A stretch of 64,000 nt of DNA from Pseudomonas lini (GTDB lineage: Bacteria > Pseudomonadota > Gammaproteobacteria > Pseudomonadales > Pseudomonadaceae), in the NCBI RefSeq assembly GCF_964063345.1, contig NZ_OZ061318.1:6138001-6202000 (forward strand), in the 5' to 3' direction. This document shows, piece by piece, positions 35,428-44,714 of the stretch. The notes beneath the pieces are model-generated. The model was not told the DNA's origin, did no database searches, and saw only the letters and a list, made by a program, of their open reading frames with translations. A program made the translations under genes and the position numbers. Position 1 is the first letter of the stretch; the number at the start of each line of letters is the position of its first letter.

Positions 35428-37011
35428 ATGACAACCCTGCTTGGACACAACTACATCGGTGGCGGCCGCAGCGCCAACGGTACGCTGCAGCTGCAAAGTC
35501 TGGATGCGACCACCGGTGATGCATTGCCTGGCACCTTCTTCCAGGCCACCGAAGCCGAAGTGGATGCTGCGGCCAGCGCCGCAGCCGCTGCGTATCCGAT
35601 CTACCGTAACCTGAGTGCGGAAAAACGCGCAACATTCCTCAACGCCATTGCCGATGAAATCGATGCGTTGGGCGATGATTTTGTCGCCACCGTGTGCCGC
35701 GAAACGGCATTGCCGGCCGGGCGCATTCAAGGCGAAAGAGGGCGCACCAGTGGTCAAATGCGCTTGTTCGCCAAAGTGTTGCGTAGAGGCGATTTCTACG
35801 GGGCACGCATCGATCAGGTATTGCCGGATCGCCAGCCGTTGCCGCGTCCGGATTTGCGTCAGTACCGCATTGCACTGGGGCCGGTCGCCGTATTCGGTGC
35901 CAGTAACTTTCCGTTGGCGTTCTCCACCGCCGGTGGCGACACCGCTTCGGCCCTGGCGGCGGGTTGCCCGGTAGTGTTCAAAGCCCACAGCGGGCATATG
36001 GCGACCGCTGAATGGGTCGCCGATGCGGTTATCCGCGCCGCCGAACGCACCGGTATGCCGGCAGGCGTGTTCAACATGATCTACGGTGGCGGCGTCGGCG
36101 AATGGCTGGTCAAGCACCCGGCGATTCAGGCCGTGGGTTTCACCGGTTCGCTCAAGGGTGGCAATACCCTGAGCCAGATGGCCGCCACTCGCCCGCAACC
36201 GATTCCGGTGTTCGCTGAAATGTCGAGCATCAACCCGGTGATCATTCTGCCCCAGGCCCTCAAGCTGCGCGGTGAGCGTATTGCCGCTGAGTTGAGCGCC
36301 TCGGTCACGCTCGGCTGCGGCCAGTTCTGCACCAACCCGGGCCTGATCATAGGCCTTGGCTCTGCGCAGTTCAGTGCGTTCCTGGAACAGTTCGGCGCAA
36401 TAATGCACGAGCAACCGGCACAGACCATGCTCAATGCCGGCGCGCTGGTCAGCTATAGCCATGGCCTCGGGTTGCTGCATGAGCACCCGGGCCTGACTCA
36501 CCTGGCAGGCAAACCGCAACAAGGCGTACAAGCCTGGCCGCAGGTATTCAAGGCTGATGTCAGCTTGTTGCTTAACGGGGATGAGTTGTTACAGGAGGAG
36601 GTTTTCGGGCCGACCACCATCGTTGTCGAAACCCGCGATCAGGCGCAGTTGATTGCGGCTTTGCACGGCTTGCGCGGGCAACTGACCGCTACCGTGATCG
36701 GTGAGCCGGAGGAATTGCTGGAGTACCGTTGGCTCACGGAGTTGCTGCAGGAAAAGGTCGGGCGCATTTTGCTCAATGGTTACCCGACTGGGGTCGAAGT
36801 CTGCGAAGCCATGGTCCATGGCGGCCCTTATCCGGCAACTTCCGATCCTCGTGGCACCTCGGTCGGCACACTGGCAATCGATCGTTTCCTGCGCCCGGTA
36901 TGCTTCCAGAATTACCCCGATGCGCTACTGCCTGAAGCTTTGCAAAATGCCAACCCGTTAAATATTCAGCGCCTGGTCAATGGCGTGAGTACGCGGGAGG
37001 CTCTGGGCTGA
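35428..37011 (+). CDS. 2-oxoglutarate semialdehyde dehydrogenase (2,5-dioxovalerate dehydrogenase)
   Basis: The 527-residue aldehyde dehydrogenase is of the longer type III ketoglutarate-semialdehyde class. The nucleotide site is FGASNFPLAFSTAGGDT, the general base is in FAEMSSINP, and the catalytic cysteine is in LGCGQFCTNPG. It oxidises 2-oxoglutarate semialdehyde to 2-oxoglutarate and so feeds the upstream pathway into the TCA cycle. It closes the three-gene operon and is followed by a hairpin terminator. Confidence 0.9.
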   Translation: MTTLLGHNYIGGGRSANGTLQLQSLDATTGDALPGTFFQATEAEVDAAASAAAAAYPIYRNLSAEKRATFLNAIADEIDALGDDFVATVCRETALPAGRIQGERGRTSGQMRLFAKVLRRGDFYGARIDQVLPDRQPLPRPDLRQYRIALGPVAVFGASNFPLAFSTAGGDTASALAAGCPVVFKAHSGHMATAEWVADAVIRAAERTGMPAGVFNMIYGGGVGEWLVKHPAIQAVGFTGSLKGGNTLSQMAATRPQPIPVFAEMSSINPVIILPQALKLRGERIAAELSASVTLGCGQFCTNPGLIIGLGSAQFSAFLEQFGAIMHEQPAQTMLNAGALVSYSHGLGLLHEHPGLTHLAGKPQQGVQAWPQVFKADVSLLLNGDELLQEEVFGPTTIVVETRDQAQLIAALHGLRGQLTATVIGEPEELLEYRWLTELLQEKVGRILLNGYPTGVEVCEAMVHGGPYPATSDPRGTSVGTLAIDRFLRPVCFQNYPDALLPEALQNANPLNIQRLVNGVSTREALG

Positions 37012-37014
37012 GAT

Positions 37015-37048
37015 GGGAGGGGGCGCCCTCCCTTGGGCGCTCCCTTTT
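37015..37048 (+). terminator. Rho-independent terminator
   Basis: GGGAG and CGCCC pair with GGGCG-CTCCC after a bulge, giving a strong GC-rich hairpin followed by TTTT. It begins 4 bp after the stop of the dehydrogenase gene and lies before the convergent aldehyde dehydrogenase. Confidence 0.65.
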
Positions 37049-37072
37049 GGTCAACGATCAAAGCCACGAGAT

Positions 37073-38560
37073 CTACGTGCGCAATGAGGTCTCTGTTGGT
37101 CCGCCAAAACCTATGATGGCTTTGGTTTCCAGGTACTCCTCAAAGCCGTAGACACCATACTCACGACCATTACCAGAGCGCTTATAGCCACCAAAGGGCG
37201 CCATTGGATCCCAGGCGGGGTAGTTCAGATGCACTTGTCCCGCACGGATACGAGAGGCAACGGCACGTGCAAGGTCAAGGTTCTGAGCCTGGACATGGGC
37301 GCCCAGCCCATAGACCGTATCATTCGCGATAGCGACCGCCTCATCGATCGTTTCATACGGAATGATGCACAACACCGGACCAAAAATTTCTTCCTGGGCA
37401 ATCCGCATGGCGGAATCTACCTCGGAGAAAACAGTCGGTCGGATGTAGAAGCCCTGTTCATAACCCTGTACGCGTCCGGGGCCGCCGCAAACGAGTTTTG
37501 CGCCCTCATTCAAGCCAGCCTCAATCATTAATTGCACACGATTGAACTGGGCCTCGTTGGCAATGGGGCCGAGTACCGTCTCTTCTGATCGCGGGTCACC
37601 CACGATGATTGCATTGGCGGTTGCGGCAGCCAGCAATTCGACCTCCGCGAGCCTGTTTTTTGGAACGATCATTCTTGTCGGGGCGCTGCACGATTGTCCG
37701 ACGTTGCGAAACGCAGACATCACGCCCAGCGGGACGGCTTTGGCGAAATCGGCGTCGGGAAGCAGAACGTTCGGAGACTTGCCTCCCAACTCTTGCGTGA
37801 CGCGCTTCACTGTATGGGCGGCCGCCTGTGCGACCAGCGCGCCCGCGCGGTTTGAGCCGGTGATCGAAATCATATCGATATCAGAGTGCGCCGCCATGGC
37901 TGCGCCGACCTCGGAACCACTTCCATTAACCAGGTTGAACACGCCCGGTGGAAGGCCTGCGTCATGCACCAGTTGTGCAAAAAGAAGGGCGCTCAGTGGC
38001 GACAGTTCGCTGGGTTTCAGGACTACTGTGCAGCCGGCCGCAATAGCCGGGGCGACTTTCGCAGTGATTTGATAAAGCGGCCAGTTCCACGGCGTGATGA
38101 GACCGCAAACGCCTATCGGTTCGCGTTCAATCGCGGTGCTGCCTTCAACGGTTTGGAAACGATAGGTGGACAGCAGATCACGTGCGACCCGTACATGTTC
38201 GGCTGCAAGAGGCACTTGCATGGCCCGGGCGGAACCGATGGCCGCGCCCATTTCCAGAGAGATCGCCTGGGCAAGCACTTCTTTTCGTTCAAGGATGAGG
38301 TCGTAGATCTTTCCAAGGAAAAGTGCGCGCGATGCTGCCGAGGTGGCAGACCAACCAGCAAATGCTGCACGAGCTGCAGCGACTGCCCGATCAACATCCT
38401 CGGCGGACCCTTGCGCGACGTGCGCAACTACCTCTTCAGTTGCCGGATTGACCACCGGCAAACTGGCTGGGACTGCCGGGGAAGACCAACAGCCATTGAT
38501 ATAAAAGGTGTGAGACGTTTGCGGATCAACGCTGTAGCTATTCGAAGATTGTGTTGTCAT
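37073..38560 (-). CDS. NAD(P)-dependent aldehyde dehydrogenase
   Basis: This 495-residue aldehyde dehydrogenase has PWNWPLYQITAKVAPA, the base in TQELGGKSPN and the catalytic cysteine in NVGQSCSAPTRM. FGGYKRSGNGREYG lies near the end. It is alone, convergent to the previous operon, and no neighbour reveals its aldehyde. It belongs to the broad betaine/phenylacetaldehyde-type group. The frame is open to 38707, but the ATG at 38560 with AGGGAG upstream gives the normal N-terminus. Confidence 0.9.
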   Translation of the reverse strand: MTTQSSNSYSVDPQTSHTFYINGCWSSPAVPASLPVVNPATEEVVAHVAQGSAEDVDRAVAAARAAFAGWSATSAASRALFLGKIYDLILERKEVLAQAISLEMGAAIGSARAMQVPLAAEHVRVARDLLSTYRFQTVEGSTAIEREPIGVCGLITPWNWPLYQITAKVAPAIAAGCTVVLKPSELSPLSALLFAQLVHDAGLPPGVFNLVNGSGSEVGAAMAAHSDIDMISITGSNRAGALVAQAAAHTVKRVTQELGGKSPNVLLPDADFAKAVPLGVMSAFRNVGQSCSAPTRMIVPKNRLAEVELLAAATANAIIVGDPRSEETVLGPIANEAQFNRVQLMIEAGLNEGAKLVCGGPGRVQGYEQGFYIRPTVFSEVDSAMRIAQEEIFGPVLCIIPYETIDEAVAIANDTVYGLGAHVQAQNLDLARAVASRIRAGQVHLNYPAWDPMAPFGGYKRSGNGREYGVYGFEEYLETKAIIGFGGPTETSLRT

Positions 38561-39127
38561 CCAACGAGCTCCCTTAGAGCGGTAATAGGCACTGCGAGCA
38601 GCAGAGGGCGGGCTGTCTTGCGACTTTGCAAGGCTGCCGAGTCTTCTCAATAAGCTAACAAAGCAGGCCAGACAAAATATGCCGTTCTTTAAGGTTGCAA
38701 AGGACAATCTGCTGTATCTGCCAGGCTAACTTTGCACCAACGTAATTTGACTCCTTTTACGTCAGTATCCCGTCTGATAAAGCCTCTTGCTGGCGGTCGT
38801 GATCGCTAGTCGATAGCTATTAGTAACCAGAGCAAACTGCTTGATTGCGCCGCTTGATTGCGGCTAGACAGGGCTCGTCAGCGCACCATAACTGCCCGAG
38901 AAGGCGCAGAAACAGCGGTGAAACGCCCGAGTCTGGAGCGTCCCGCAAAGTCTGCTGAGCGAGCCCTGCAAAACGGTGGTTTGTACCAAGCAGCCTGCAC
39001 ATTTAACGATTTATGTACGGTCTCATGATGTTGTAATGAATTCGTGATGCAGCGTTGCCCCGATGCTTCCCGAACGGAGTAACTGCTTGCCCCGTCATGA
39101 CCTCAACCATCATTCAGGACTGCACTC
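38561..39127. other. 567-bp intergenic region, no gene recognised
   Basis: The region separates the divergent aldehyde dehydrogenase and dehalogenase genes. A 60-codon minus-strand frame at 38820-39002 has no recognisable relatives and no good ribosome site. It could be a gene remnant. Promoters for both sides are expected, but no operator stands out. Confidence 0.5.
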
Positions 39128-39796
39128 ATGAGCTTTCTTCGACCCAAGTTTATTACCTTCGACTGCTACGGCACGTTGACCAACTTTCAAATGGGAAACA
39201 TGACGCGCGAACTGTTCGCCGATCGTGTCCCTGCCGGGCAAATGGATCAGTTCGTCAAGGACTTCTCCGCCTATCGTCTGGATCAGGTGATGGGTGACTG
39301 GCGGCCGTATGATGAGATTATCAAGACCTCTCTGGCGCGGGTCTGCAAACGTTGGGGCATCGAGTACAAAGGCGAAGGCCAACTCTACTACGACGCCGTA
39401 CCGACGTGGGGCCCACATGCCGACGTGCCGGCCGGCCTGGCGAAAATCGCCGACAAAATTCCGCTGGTGATTTTCTCCAACGCGATGGACGAGCAGATCA
39501 TGTCCAACGTCGACAAGCTCGGCGCGCCCTTCCATAAAGTCTTCACCGCCCAGCAAGCCCAGGCCTATAAGCCGCGCCTGGCCGCTTTCGAGTTCATGCT
39601 CGATAACCTCGGCTGCGGGCCGGAGGACGTTCTGCACGTGTCCTCGAGCTTCCGTTATGACCTGATGCCCGCCCACGACATGAAGATCAAGAACAAAGCC
39701 TTCGTTGCCCGTGGTCACGAACAGCCGGCGAATGCGGTCTATGGCTACCACCAGATCCCCGATATCGGCGGTTTGGCCGGGTTGGTCGGTCTCTGA
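39128..39796 (+). CDS. HAD-superfamily haloacid dehalogenase type II-like protein
   Basis: The 222-residue protein has the HAD nucleophile motif FDCYGTLTNF (Asp at residue 11). The second motif is IFSNAMDEQI, and the lysine motif lies in AYKPRLAAF. The usual SSN-xxD of dehalogenases appears as VSSSFRYDLMPA. It is therefore of the (S)-2-haloacid dehalogenase type, although the real substrate need not be halogenated. It heads the ten-gene operon and starts 37 bp before the first oxidase gene. Confidence 0.85.
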   Translation: MSFLRPKFITFDCYGTLTNFQMGNMTRELFADRVPAGQMDQFVKDFSAYRLDQVMGDWRPYDEIIKTSLARVCKRWGIEYKGEGQLYYDAVPTWGPHADVPAGLAKIADKIPLVIFSNAMDEQIMSNVDKLGAPFHKVFTAQQAQAYKPRLAAFEFMLDNLGCGPEDVLHVSSSFRYDLMPAHDMKIKNKAFVARGHEQPANAVYGYHQIPDIGGLAGLVGL

Positions 39797-39833
39797 GTCT
39801 CACGGCACTCTTCAAGGCAAAAAGGGGTTAGAC

Positions 39834-41108
39834 ATGGGCAGTGAGTCCTATTGGCTCGATACCGCACCGGTATTCACCGGTGCCCAGCTCGGAGGGTTGC
39901 CCGGGCAGGTCGATGTGGCCATCGTCGGTGGTGGTCTCACCGGCCTGGCGGCGGCCCGGGCCCTGGCCTTGAAGGGGGCCAGCGTGGTGGTGCTGGAAGG
40001 TGGGCGGGTGATTGGCGAAGCGTCAGGGCGCAATGGCGGTCAGTGCAACACCGGCGTTGCCCAGGATTACGCGGCGCTCAGCGCCAGCCTCGGCGCTGAT
40101 AGAGCCCGAGCCTATTACCTGGCCTATGAAAGCGCCGTGCAGAGCGTCGTCTCGCTGGTGGAGCAGGAGCAGATTACCTGCGACCTCAAGCGCAATGGCA
40201 AGCTCAAGCTGGCCGCCAAACCGATGCATTACGAAGGGCTGGCGCGCACCTGCGAATTGATTCGGCGGGAGGTCGATGCCGAGGTCGAGTTGCTCTCTGC
40301 GCAAGAGACCCGCGCTGAAGTCAATTCGGCGCAGTTCCATGGAGGCTTGCTGCAGCGCAACGGCGTGCAGATGCATGTCGGGCGCTTCGGTGTCGGTCTG
40401 GCCGAGGCGGCCGCCCGTCACGGCGCGTTGATCTTCCAGGGCGTGTCGGTGACGGACTGGAAAGCCCGTGCCGGCGGCTATCAGGTCAACACCACCAAGG
40501 GCTCGCTGCACGCCAAACAGGTTTTGCTGGCCACCGGTACATGTCAGCAGGGCGGGTTGGGCTGGTATCGGCGGCGGATCGTGCCGGTGGGCAGTTTCGT
40601 GATCGCCACCGAGGTGCTACCGCAGGCCCTGATCGACAGCTTGCTGCCAGCACGGCGTTCCTATGTCACCAGCCGCATGATCGGTAACTACTTCCGCCTG
40701 ACGCCGGACAACCGCTTGCTGTTTGGCGGTCGTGCGCGGTTTGCCATGTCTGACAGCGTTTCCGACGCCAAGAGCGGCAAAGTGTTGCAAGCGGCAATGG
40801 TGCAGATGTTCCCGCAGTTGGCTGCCGTGAAAATCGATTATTGCTGGGGTGGGTTGGTGGACATGACCTCTGACCGGTTGCCCCGGGCCGGCCAGCATGG
40901 AGGGGTTTATTACTCCATGGGTTACAGCGGTCATGGGGTGCAAATGTCGGTACACATGGGGCAGGTCATGGCCGAGGTCATGGCCGGCAAGGTCGAAGCC
41001 AATCCCTGGCGCGAACTCGACTGGCCAGCCATTCCCGGGCATTTCGGCAAGCCCTGGTTCCTGCCCTTGGTAGGTGCGTATTACCGCCTGCAGGACTACC
41101 TACACTGA
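39834..41108 (+). CDS. FAD-dependent amine oxidoreductase (DAO family, PuuB-like)
   Basis: The 424-residue flavoprotein has the dinucleotide motif VAIVGGGLTGLAAARALALKG and EASGRNGGQCNTG. A C-terminal YYSMGYSGHGVQMSVHMG closes the FAD site. The pattern matches gamma-glutamylputrescine oxidase and related secondary-amine oxidases. It should deaminate an amine or N-substituted amino acid. A second DAO-type enzyme is encoded later in the same operon. Start at 39834 follows AAGGGG. Confidence 0.86.
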   Translation: MGSESYWLDTAPVFTGAQLGGLPGQVDVAIVGGGLTGLAAARALALKGASVVVLEGGRVIGEASGRNGGQCNTGVAQDYAALSASLGADRARAYYLAYESAVQSVVSLVEQEQITCDLKRNGKLKLAAKPMHYEGLARTCELIRREVDAEVELLSAQETRAEVNSAQFHGGLLQRNGVQMHVGRFGVGLAEAAARHGALIFQGVSVTDWKARAGGYQVNTTKGSLHAKQVLLATGTCQQGGLGWYRRRIVPVGSFVIATEVLPQALIDSLLPARRSYVTSRMIGNYFRLTPDNRLLFGGRARFAMSDSVSDAKSGKVLQAAMVQMFPQLAAVKIDYCWGGLVDMTSDRLPRAGQHGGVYYSMGYSGHGVQMSVHMGQVMAEVMAGKVEANPWRELDWPAIPGHFGKPWFLPLVGAYYRLQDYLH

Positions 41109-41195
41109 GTTCAAGGTATTTGCTTTACGTTTCAGCCACACACGATTAATCGCGAGCACTCGAGCCTTATCATTTTTTCGAAAGGTAGAACTGAC

Positions 41196-42842
41196 ATGAC
41201 TGACAACAAAAACAGTATCGACTCCCAGTTGATCACAGGGAAAGAAAGTCTGCGCATTTTCGAAGGGCTCAATCGCGGCATGTCACGCCGCAATGCATTG
41301 CAAATGCTGGGGTTGGCAGGAGTGGCCGTCGCGGGCGCCGGCAGCCTGTTCGGCGCCGCCGGCAAGCTGTTTGCCGATGATGAAGCCGCAAGCCCTGGCA
41401 AAGGCAAACCCGGCGGTCGTATCCGCGTCGCAGGCTCGTCCAGTTCCACCGCCGATACCCTGGACCCGGCCAAAGGTTCATCGTCCACCGACTACGTGCG
41501 CCATTACATGTTCTACAACGGCCTGACGCGTTTCGACAGCCATATGGTGCCGCAACTGGAGTTGGCCGAGCGTATCGACACCACTGACGCCACGCTCTGG
41601 GTAATCACCCTGCGCAAGGAAGTGGTCTTCCACAACGGCAAGCCTCTGACAGCGGCCGACGTGGTGTTTTCTCTGTTGCGGCACAAGGATCCAATTACCG
41701 GTTCCAAGGTCCTGCCGCTGGCGTCGCAGTTCGCCGAAGTCAAGGCCAACGGCACCCATGAAGTGCAGATACAGTTGAGCGGCCCCAATGCTGAACTGCC
41801 ATCGGTTCTTGCCATCTCTCACATGTTGATCGTTCCCGAGGGTACGAGCGATTTCAGCCAGGGCATCGGCACCGGCCCGTTCAAGGCCAAGGAATTCAAG
41901 CCAGGGGTGCGCTCGATTGGTGTGCGCAATACCAATTACTGGAAACCCGGCTTGCCGTATCTGGACGAGATCGAATTCATCGCCATTGCCGACGAGCCGT
42001 CACGGATCAATGCCCTGTTGTCGGGCGACGTACACATCGTCAACGAAGTTAACCCGCGTTCAACGGTTCGTATCAAGGCCAGTACCAAGCATCAGGTCGT
42101 GGACTCGCCGTCGGGTAACTACACCGACCTGATCATTCGTCAGGACCAGTTGCCGGGTAAAAGCCCGGAATTCACCGAGGCGATGAAGTTGCTGCTGGAC
42201 CGGGAACAGATCAAGTCGGCGATATTCCGTGGCTATGCCAGAGTCGGCAACGATCACCCGATCGCACCCGGTGCGCGCTTCTACAACGCCGACCTGCCAC
42301 AACGTGCCTACGACCCGGAAAAAGCCAGGTTCCTGCTCAAAAAGGCCGGTATGGAAAGCATCACCATGCCGCTGATGTGCTCGCCTGCCGCGACCGGTTC
42401 GGTGGACATCGCTGTGCTGCTGCAGCAGTCAGCCAAAGAGGCCGGGCTCAAGCTCGACGTCAACCGCCTGCCGAGCGATGGCTACTGGTCCAACCATTGG
42501 GCGAAGCACCCGCTGAGTTTCGGCAACATCAACCCGCGGCCCAATGCCGACATGCTTTTCTCGCAGTTCTTCCAGTCGACAGCACCCTGGAACGAGTCCG
42601 GTTGGAAAAACGATCAGTTCGACCAGTTGTTGGTACAAGCCCGAGGCGAAACCGACGAGGCCAAGCGCGGCAAGATGTACGCAGACATGCAAACCCTGGT
42701 GCATGAGCACAGCGGTATCGGCGTGCCGGTGTTCATCAGCAACATCGATGGTGCCGATCAGCGAGTCAAAGGCTATGGCACCAACCCCCTGGGCGGTTTC
42801 ATGGGGTACATGTTTGCCGAACAGGTCTGGCTGGACGCTTGA
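41196..42842 (+). CDS. ABC transporter substrate-binding protein, family 5 (dipeptide/opine type)
   Basis: The 548-residue periplasmic protein has a long N-region with a twin-arginine-type signal (MSRRNALQMLGLAGVAVAGAG). The SBP_bac_5 fold follows (DTLDPAKGSSSTDYVRHYMFYNGL and the W-rich ligand region). Such proteins bind peptides, opines or nickel. The Tat leader suggests export in a folded state. It initiates the transporter block of the operon. Confidence 0.9.
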   Translation: MTDNKNSIDSQLITGKESLRIFEGLNRGMSRRNALQMLGLAGVAVAGAGSLFGAAGKLFADDEAASPGKGKPGGRIRVAGSSSSTADTLDPAKGSSSTDYVRHYMFYNGLTRFDSHMVPQLELAERIDTTDATLWVITLRKEVVFHNGKPLTAADVVFSLLRHKDPITGSKVLPLASQFAEVKANGTHEVQIQLSGPNAELPSVLAISHMLIVPEGTSDFSQGIGTGPFKAKEFKPGVRSIGVRNTNYWKPGLPYLDEIEFIAIADEPSRINALLSGDVHIVNEVNPRSTVRIKASTKHQVVDSPSGNYTDLIIRQDQLPGKSPEFTEAMKLLLDREQIKSAIFRGYARVGNDHPIAPGARFYNADLPQRAYDPEKARFLLKKAGMESITMPLMCSPAATGSVDIAVLLQQSAKEAGLKLDVNRLPSDGYWSNHWAKHPLSFGNINPRPNADMLFSQFFQSTAPWNESGWKNDQFDQLLVQARGETDEAKRGKMYADMQTLVHEHSGIGVPVFISNIDGADQRVKGYGTNPLGGFMGYMFAEQVWLDA

Positions 42843-42887
42843 TGAAAGTCGGTTTTTGCTGCAGCGACATTGCATGAGGATTGGGTG

Positions 42888-43844
42888 ATGAATAGCAACA
42901 CACTGTGGTTGATCGGCCGGCGCCTGGGCGCGGCGATCGTGACCTTGTTGATTGTGTCCATGGTGGTCTTCGCCATCACGGCGGTGCTGCCGGGAGACGC
43001 GGCGCAACAGTCTCTGGGGCAGTTCGCCACGCCGGAACAAGTGGCAGCCTTGCGCCTGAAAATGGGGCTGGATCAGCCTGGTGTGTTGCGTTACTTGCAC
43101 TGGTTGATGAACTTGCTCAGTGGTGACATGGGGCTGTCCGTCTCCAACGCCATGCCGGTCAGCGAGTTGATGGCCGGGCGGGTGCCCAACACCCTGATGC
43201 TGGCGGCCGCCACGGCGCTGGTATCAGTACCGGTGGCGTTGATCCTGGGCATCGGTTCGGCGATGGGGCGGGGCGGGCGTATCGACAGTTTCCTCAGCTT
43301 TCTGACCTTGACCATGGTGGCGGTGCCGGAGTTTCTGGTGGCAACCCTGGCGGTGCTGATTTTCGCGGTGAACCTGGGCTGGTTGTCGGCGTTGTCCTAC
43401 GCCAGTGACATCACTTCACCTTGGCAATTCATGCGCACTTACGCATTGCCGGTGATGACGCTGTGCTGCGTCATCGTAGCGCAAATGGCGCGCATGACCC
43501 GGGCGGCGGTGATCGATCAGCTCGACAGTCCTTACGTGGAAATGGCCCGGCTCAAAGGTGTGAGCAAGATGCGGATCGTCCTGCGCCATGCCTTGCCCAA
43601 TGCCATCGGGCCCATCGCCAATGCCATTGCCTTAAGCCTTTCCTACCTGTTGGGCGGGGTGGTGATCGTTGAAACGATCTTCAACTACCCCGGCATCGCC
43701 AGCCTGATGGTCGACGCGGTGACCAACCGCGACATGGCACTGGTTCAAGCCTGCACCATGTTGTTTTGTACGGCGTATCTGACGTTGGTGCTGATTGCCG
43801 ACCTGTGCGCGATTCTTTCCAATCCGAGGCTGAGAAATCAATGA
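42888..43844 (+). CDS. ABC transporter permease (DppB type)
   Basis: This 318-residue inner-membrane permease has six membrane segments. The EAA loop reads SPYVEMARLKGVSKMRIVLRHALPNAIGP. It pairs with the following DppC-type permease, to which it is coupled by an ATGA overlap. The ATG at 42888 with GAGG upstream is preferred to an earlier in-frame start at 42870. Confidence 0.91.
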   Translation: MNSNTLWLIGRRLGAAIVTLLIVSMVVFAITAVLPGDAAQQSLGQFATPEQVAALRLKMGLDQPGVLRYLHWLMNLLSGDMGLSVSNAMPVSELMAGRVPNTLMLAAATALVSVPVALILGIGSAMGRGGRIDSFLSFLTLTMVAVPEFLVATLAVLIFAVNLGWLSALSYASDITSPWQFMRTYALPVMTLCCVIVAQMARMTRAAVIDQLDSPYVEMARLKGVSKMRIVLRHALPNAIGPIANAIALSLSYLLGGVVIVETIFNYPGIASLMVDAVTNRDMALVQACTMLFCTAYLTLVLIADLCAILSNPRLRNQ

Positions 43845-44713
43845 ACAATCTCATTGTGAAATCGCCGGCTCCTACCAAATTAGCGCTGGGCAAGGTTTCC
43901 CACGGATCGTCCTGGCTCGGCCTGATCGGCGCTGCGATGTGTGTGATCTGGTTGCTGGTGGCCATCTTCGGCCCGTGGCTGGCGCCGCATCCGGTGGGGG
44001 AAGTGGTCTCTGATAATGTCTTCGACAACCTGAGTGCTGCTTACCCGTTCGGCACCGATTACCTGGGCCGCGACATGCTCAGCCGGATCCTCGTCGGCGC
44101 ACGATTCACCGTCGGCCTGGCATTGGTGGCCGCGGTAATGGCCAGCGGTCTGGGGACCAGCTTTGCGTTGCTGTCGGTGGTTTCACCAAAGTGGCTGGAT
44201 GAGTTGATCAGTCGCCTGATGGACGCCTTCATTTCAATCCCCAGCAAGATGCTGGCGCTGATCATGGTCTCGGCCTTCGGCTCCTCGGTCACCTTGCTGA
44301 TCTGCACGGCGGTATTGAGTTTCACCCCGGGCGCGTTCCGTATCGCCCGCAGCATGGCGGTGAATATCGAAGCCCTGGAATACGTGCAAGTGGCCCGTAC
44401 TCGCGGCGAGCGTCGGCTGTACATCGCCTGCGTGGAAATCCTGCCGAACATGCTCAACCCGGTGCTGACGGACCTGGGCTTGCGCTTCGGTTTCATCGTC
44501 CTGCTGCTCAGCGGCATGAGCTTTCTCGGCCTGGGAGTGCAACCGCCGGATGCCGACCTGGGATCGCTGGTGCGCGAAAACATCGGCGGCCTCAACCAAG
44601 GAGCACCGGCTATTGTGATTCCGGCTCTGGCTATCGGCACTCTGACAATCGGCGTGAATCTGTTTATCGACCGTGTGTCTTCACGACGCAGTCGACGTTC
44701 GGGAGGCCATTGA
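43841..44713 (+). CDS. ABC transporter permease (DppC type)
   Basis: The 290-residue permease starts with a membrane anchor followed by the GTDYLGRDMLSRILVGARFT block characteristic of DppC/OppC. An EAA loop (LEYVQVARTRGERRLYI) follows. It completes the membrane channel of the importer. The start overlaps the previous stop by 4 bp. Confidence 0.91.
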   Translation: MNNLIVKSPAPTKLALGKVSHGSSWLGLIGAAMCVIWLLVAIFGPWLAPHPVGEVVSDNVFDNLSAAYPFGTDYLGRDMLSRILVGARFTVGLALVAAVMASGLGTSFALLSVVSPKWLDELISRLMDAFISIPSKMLALIMVSAFGSSVTLLICTAVLSFTPGAFRIARSMAVNIEALEYVQVARTRGERRLYIACVEILPNMLNPVLTDLGLRFGFIVLLLSGMSFLGLGVQPPDADLGSLVRENIGGLNQGAPAIVIPALAIGTLTIGVNLFIDRVSSRRSRRSGGH

Positions 44714-44714
44714 A

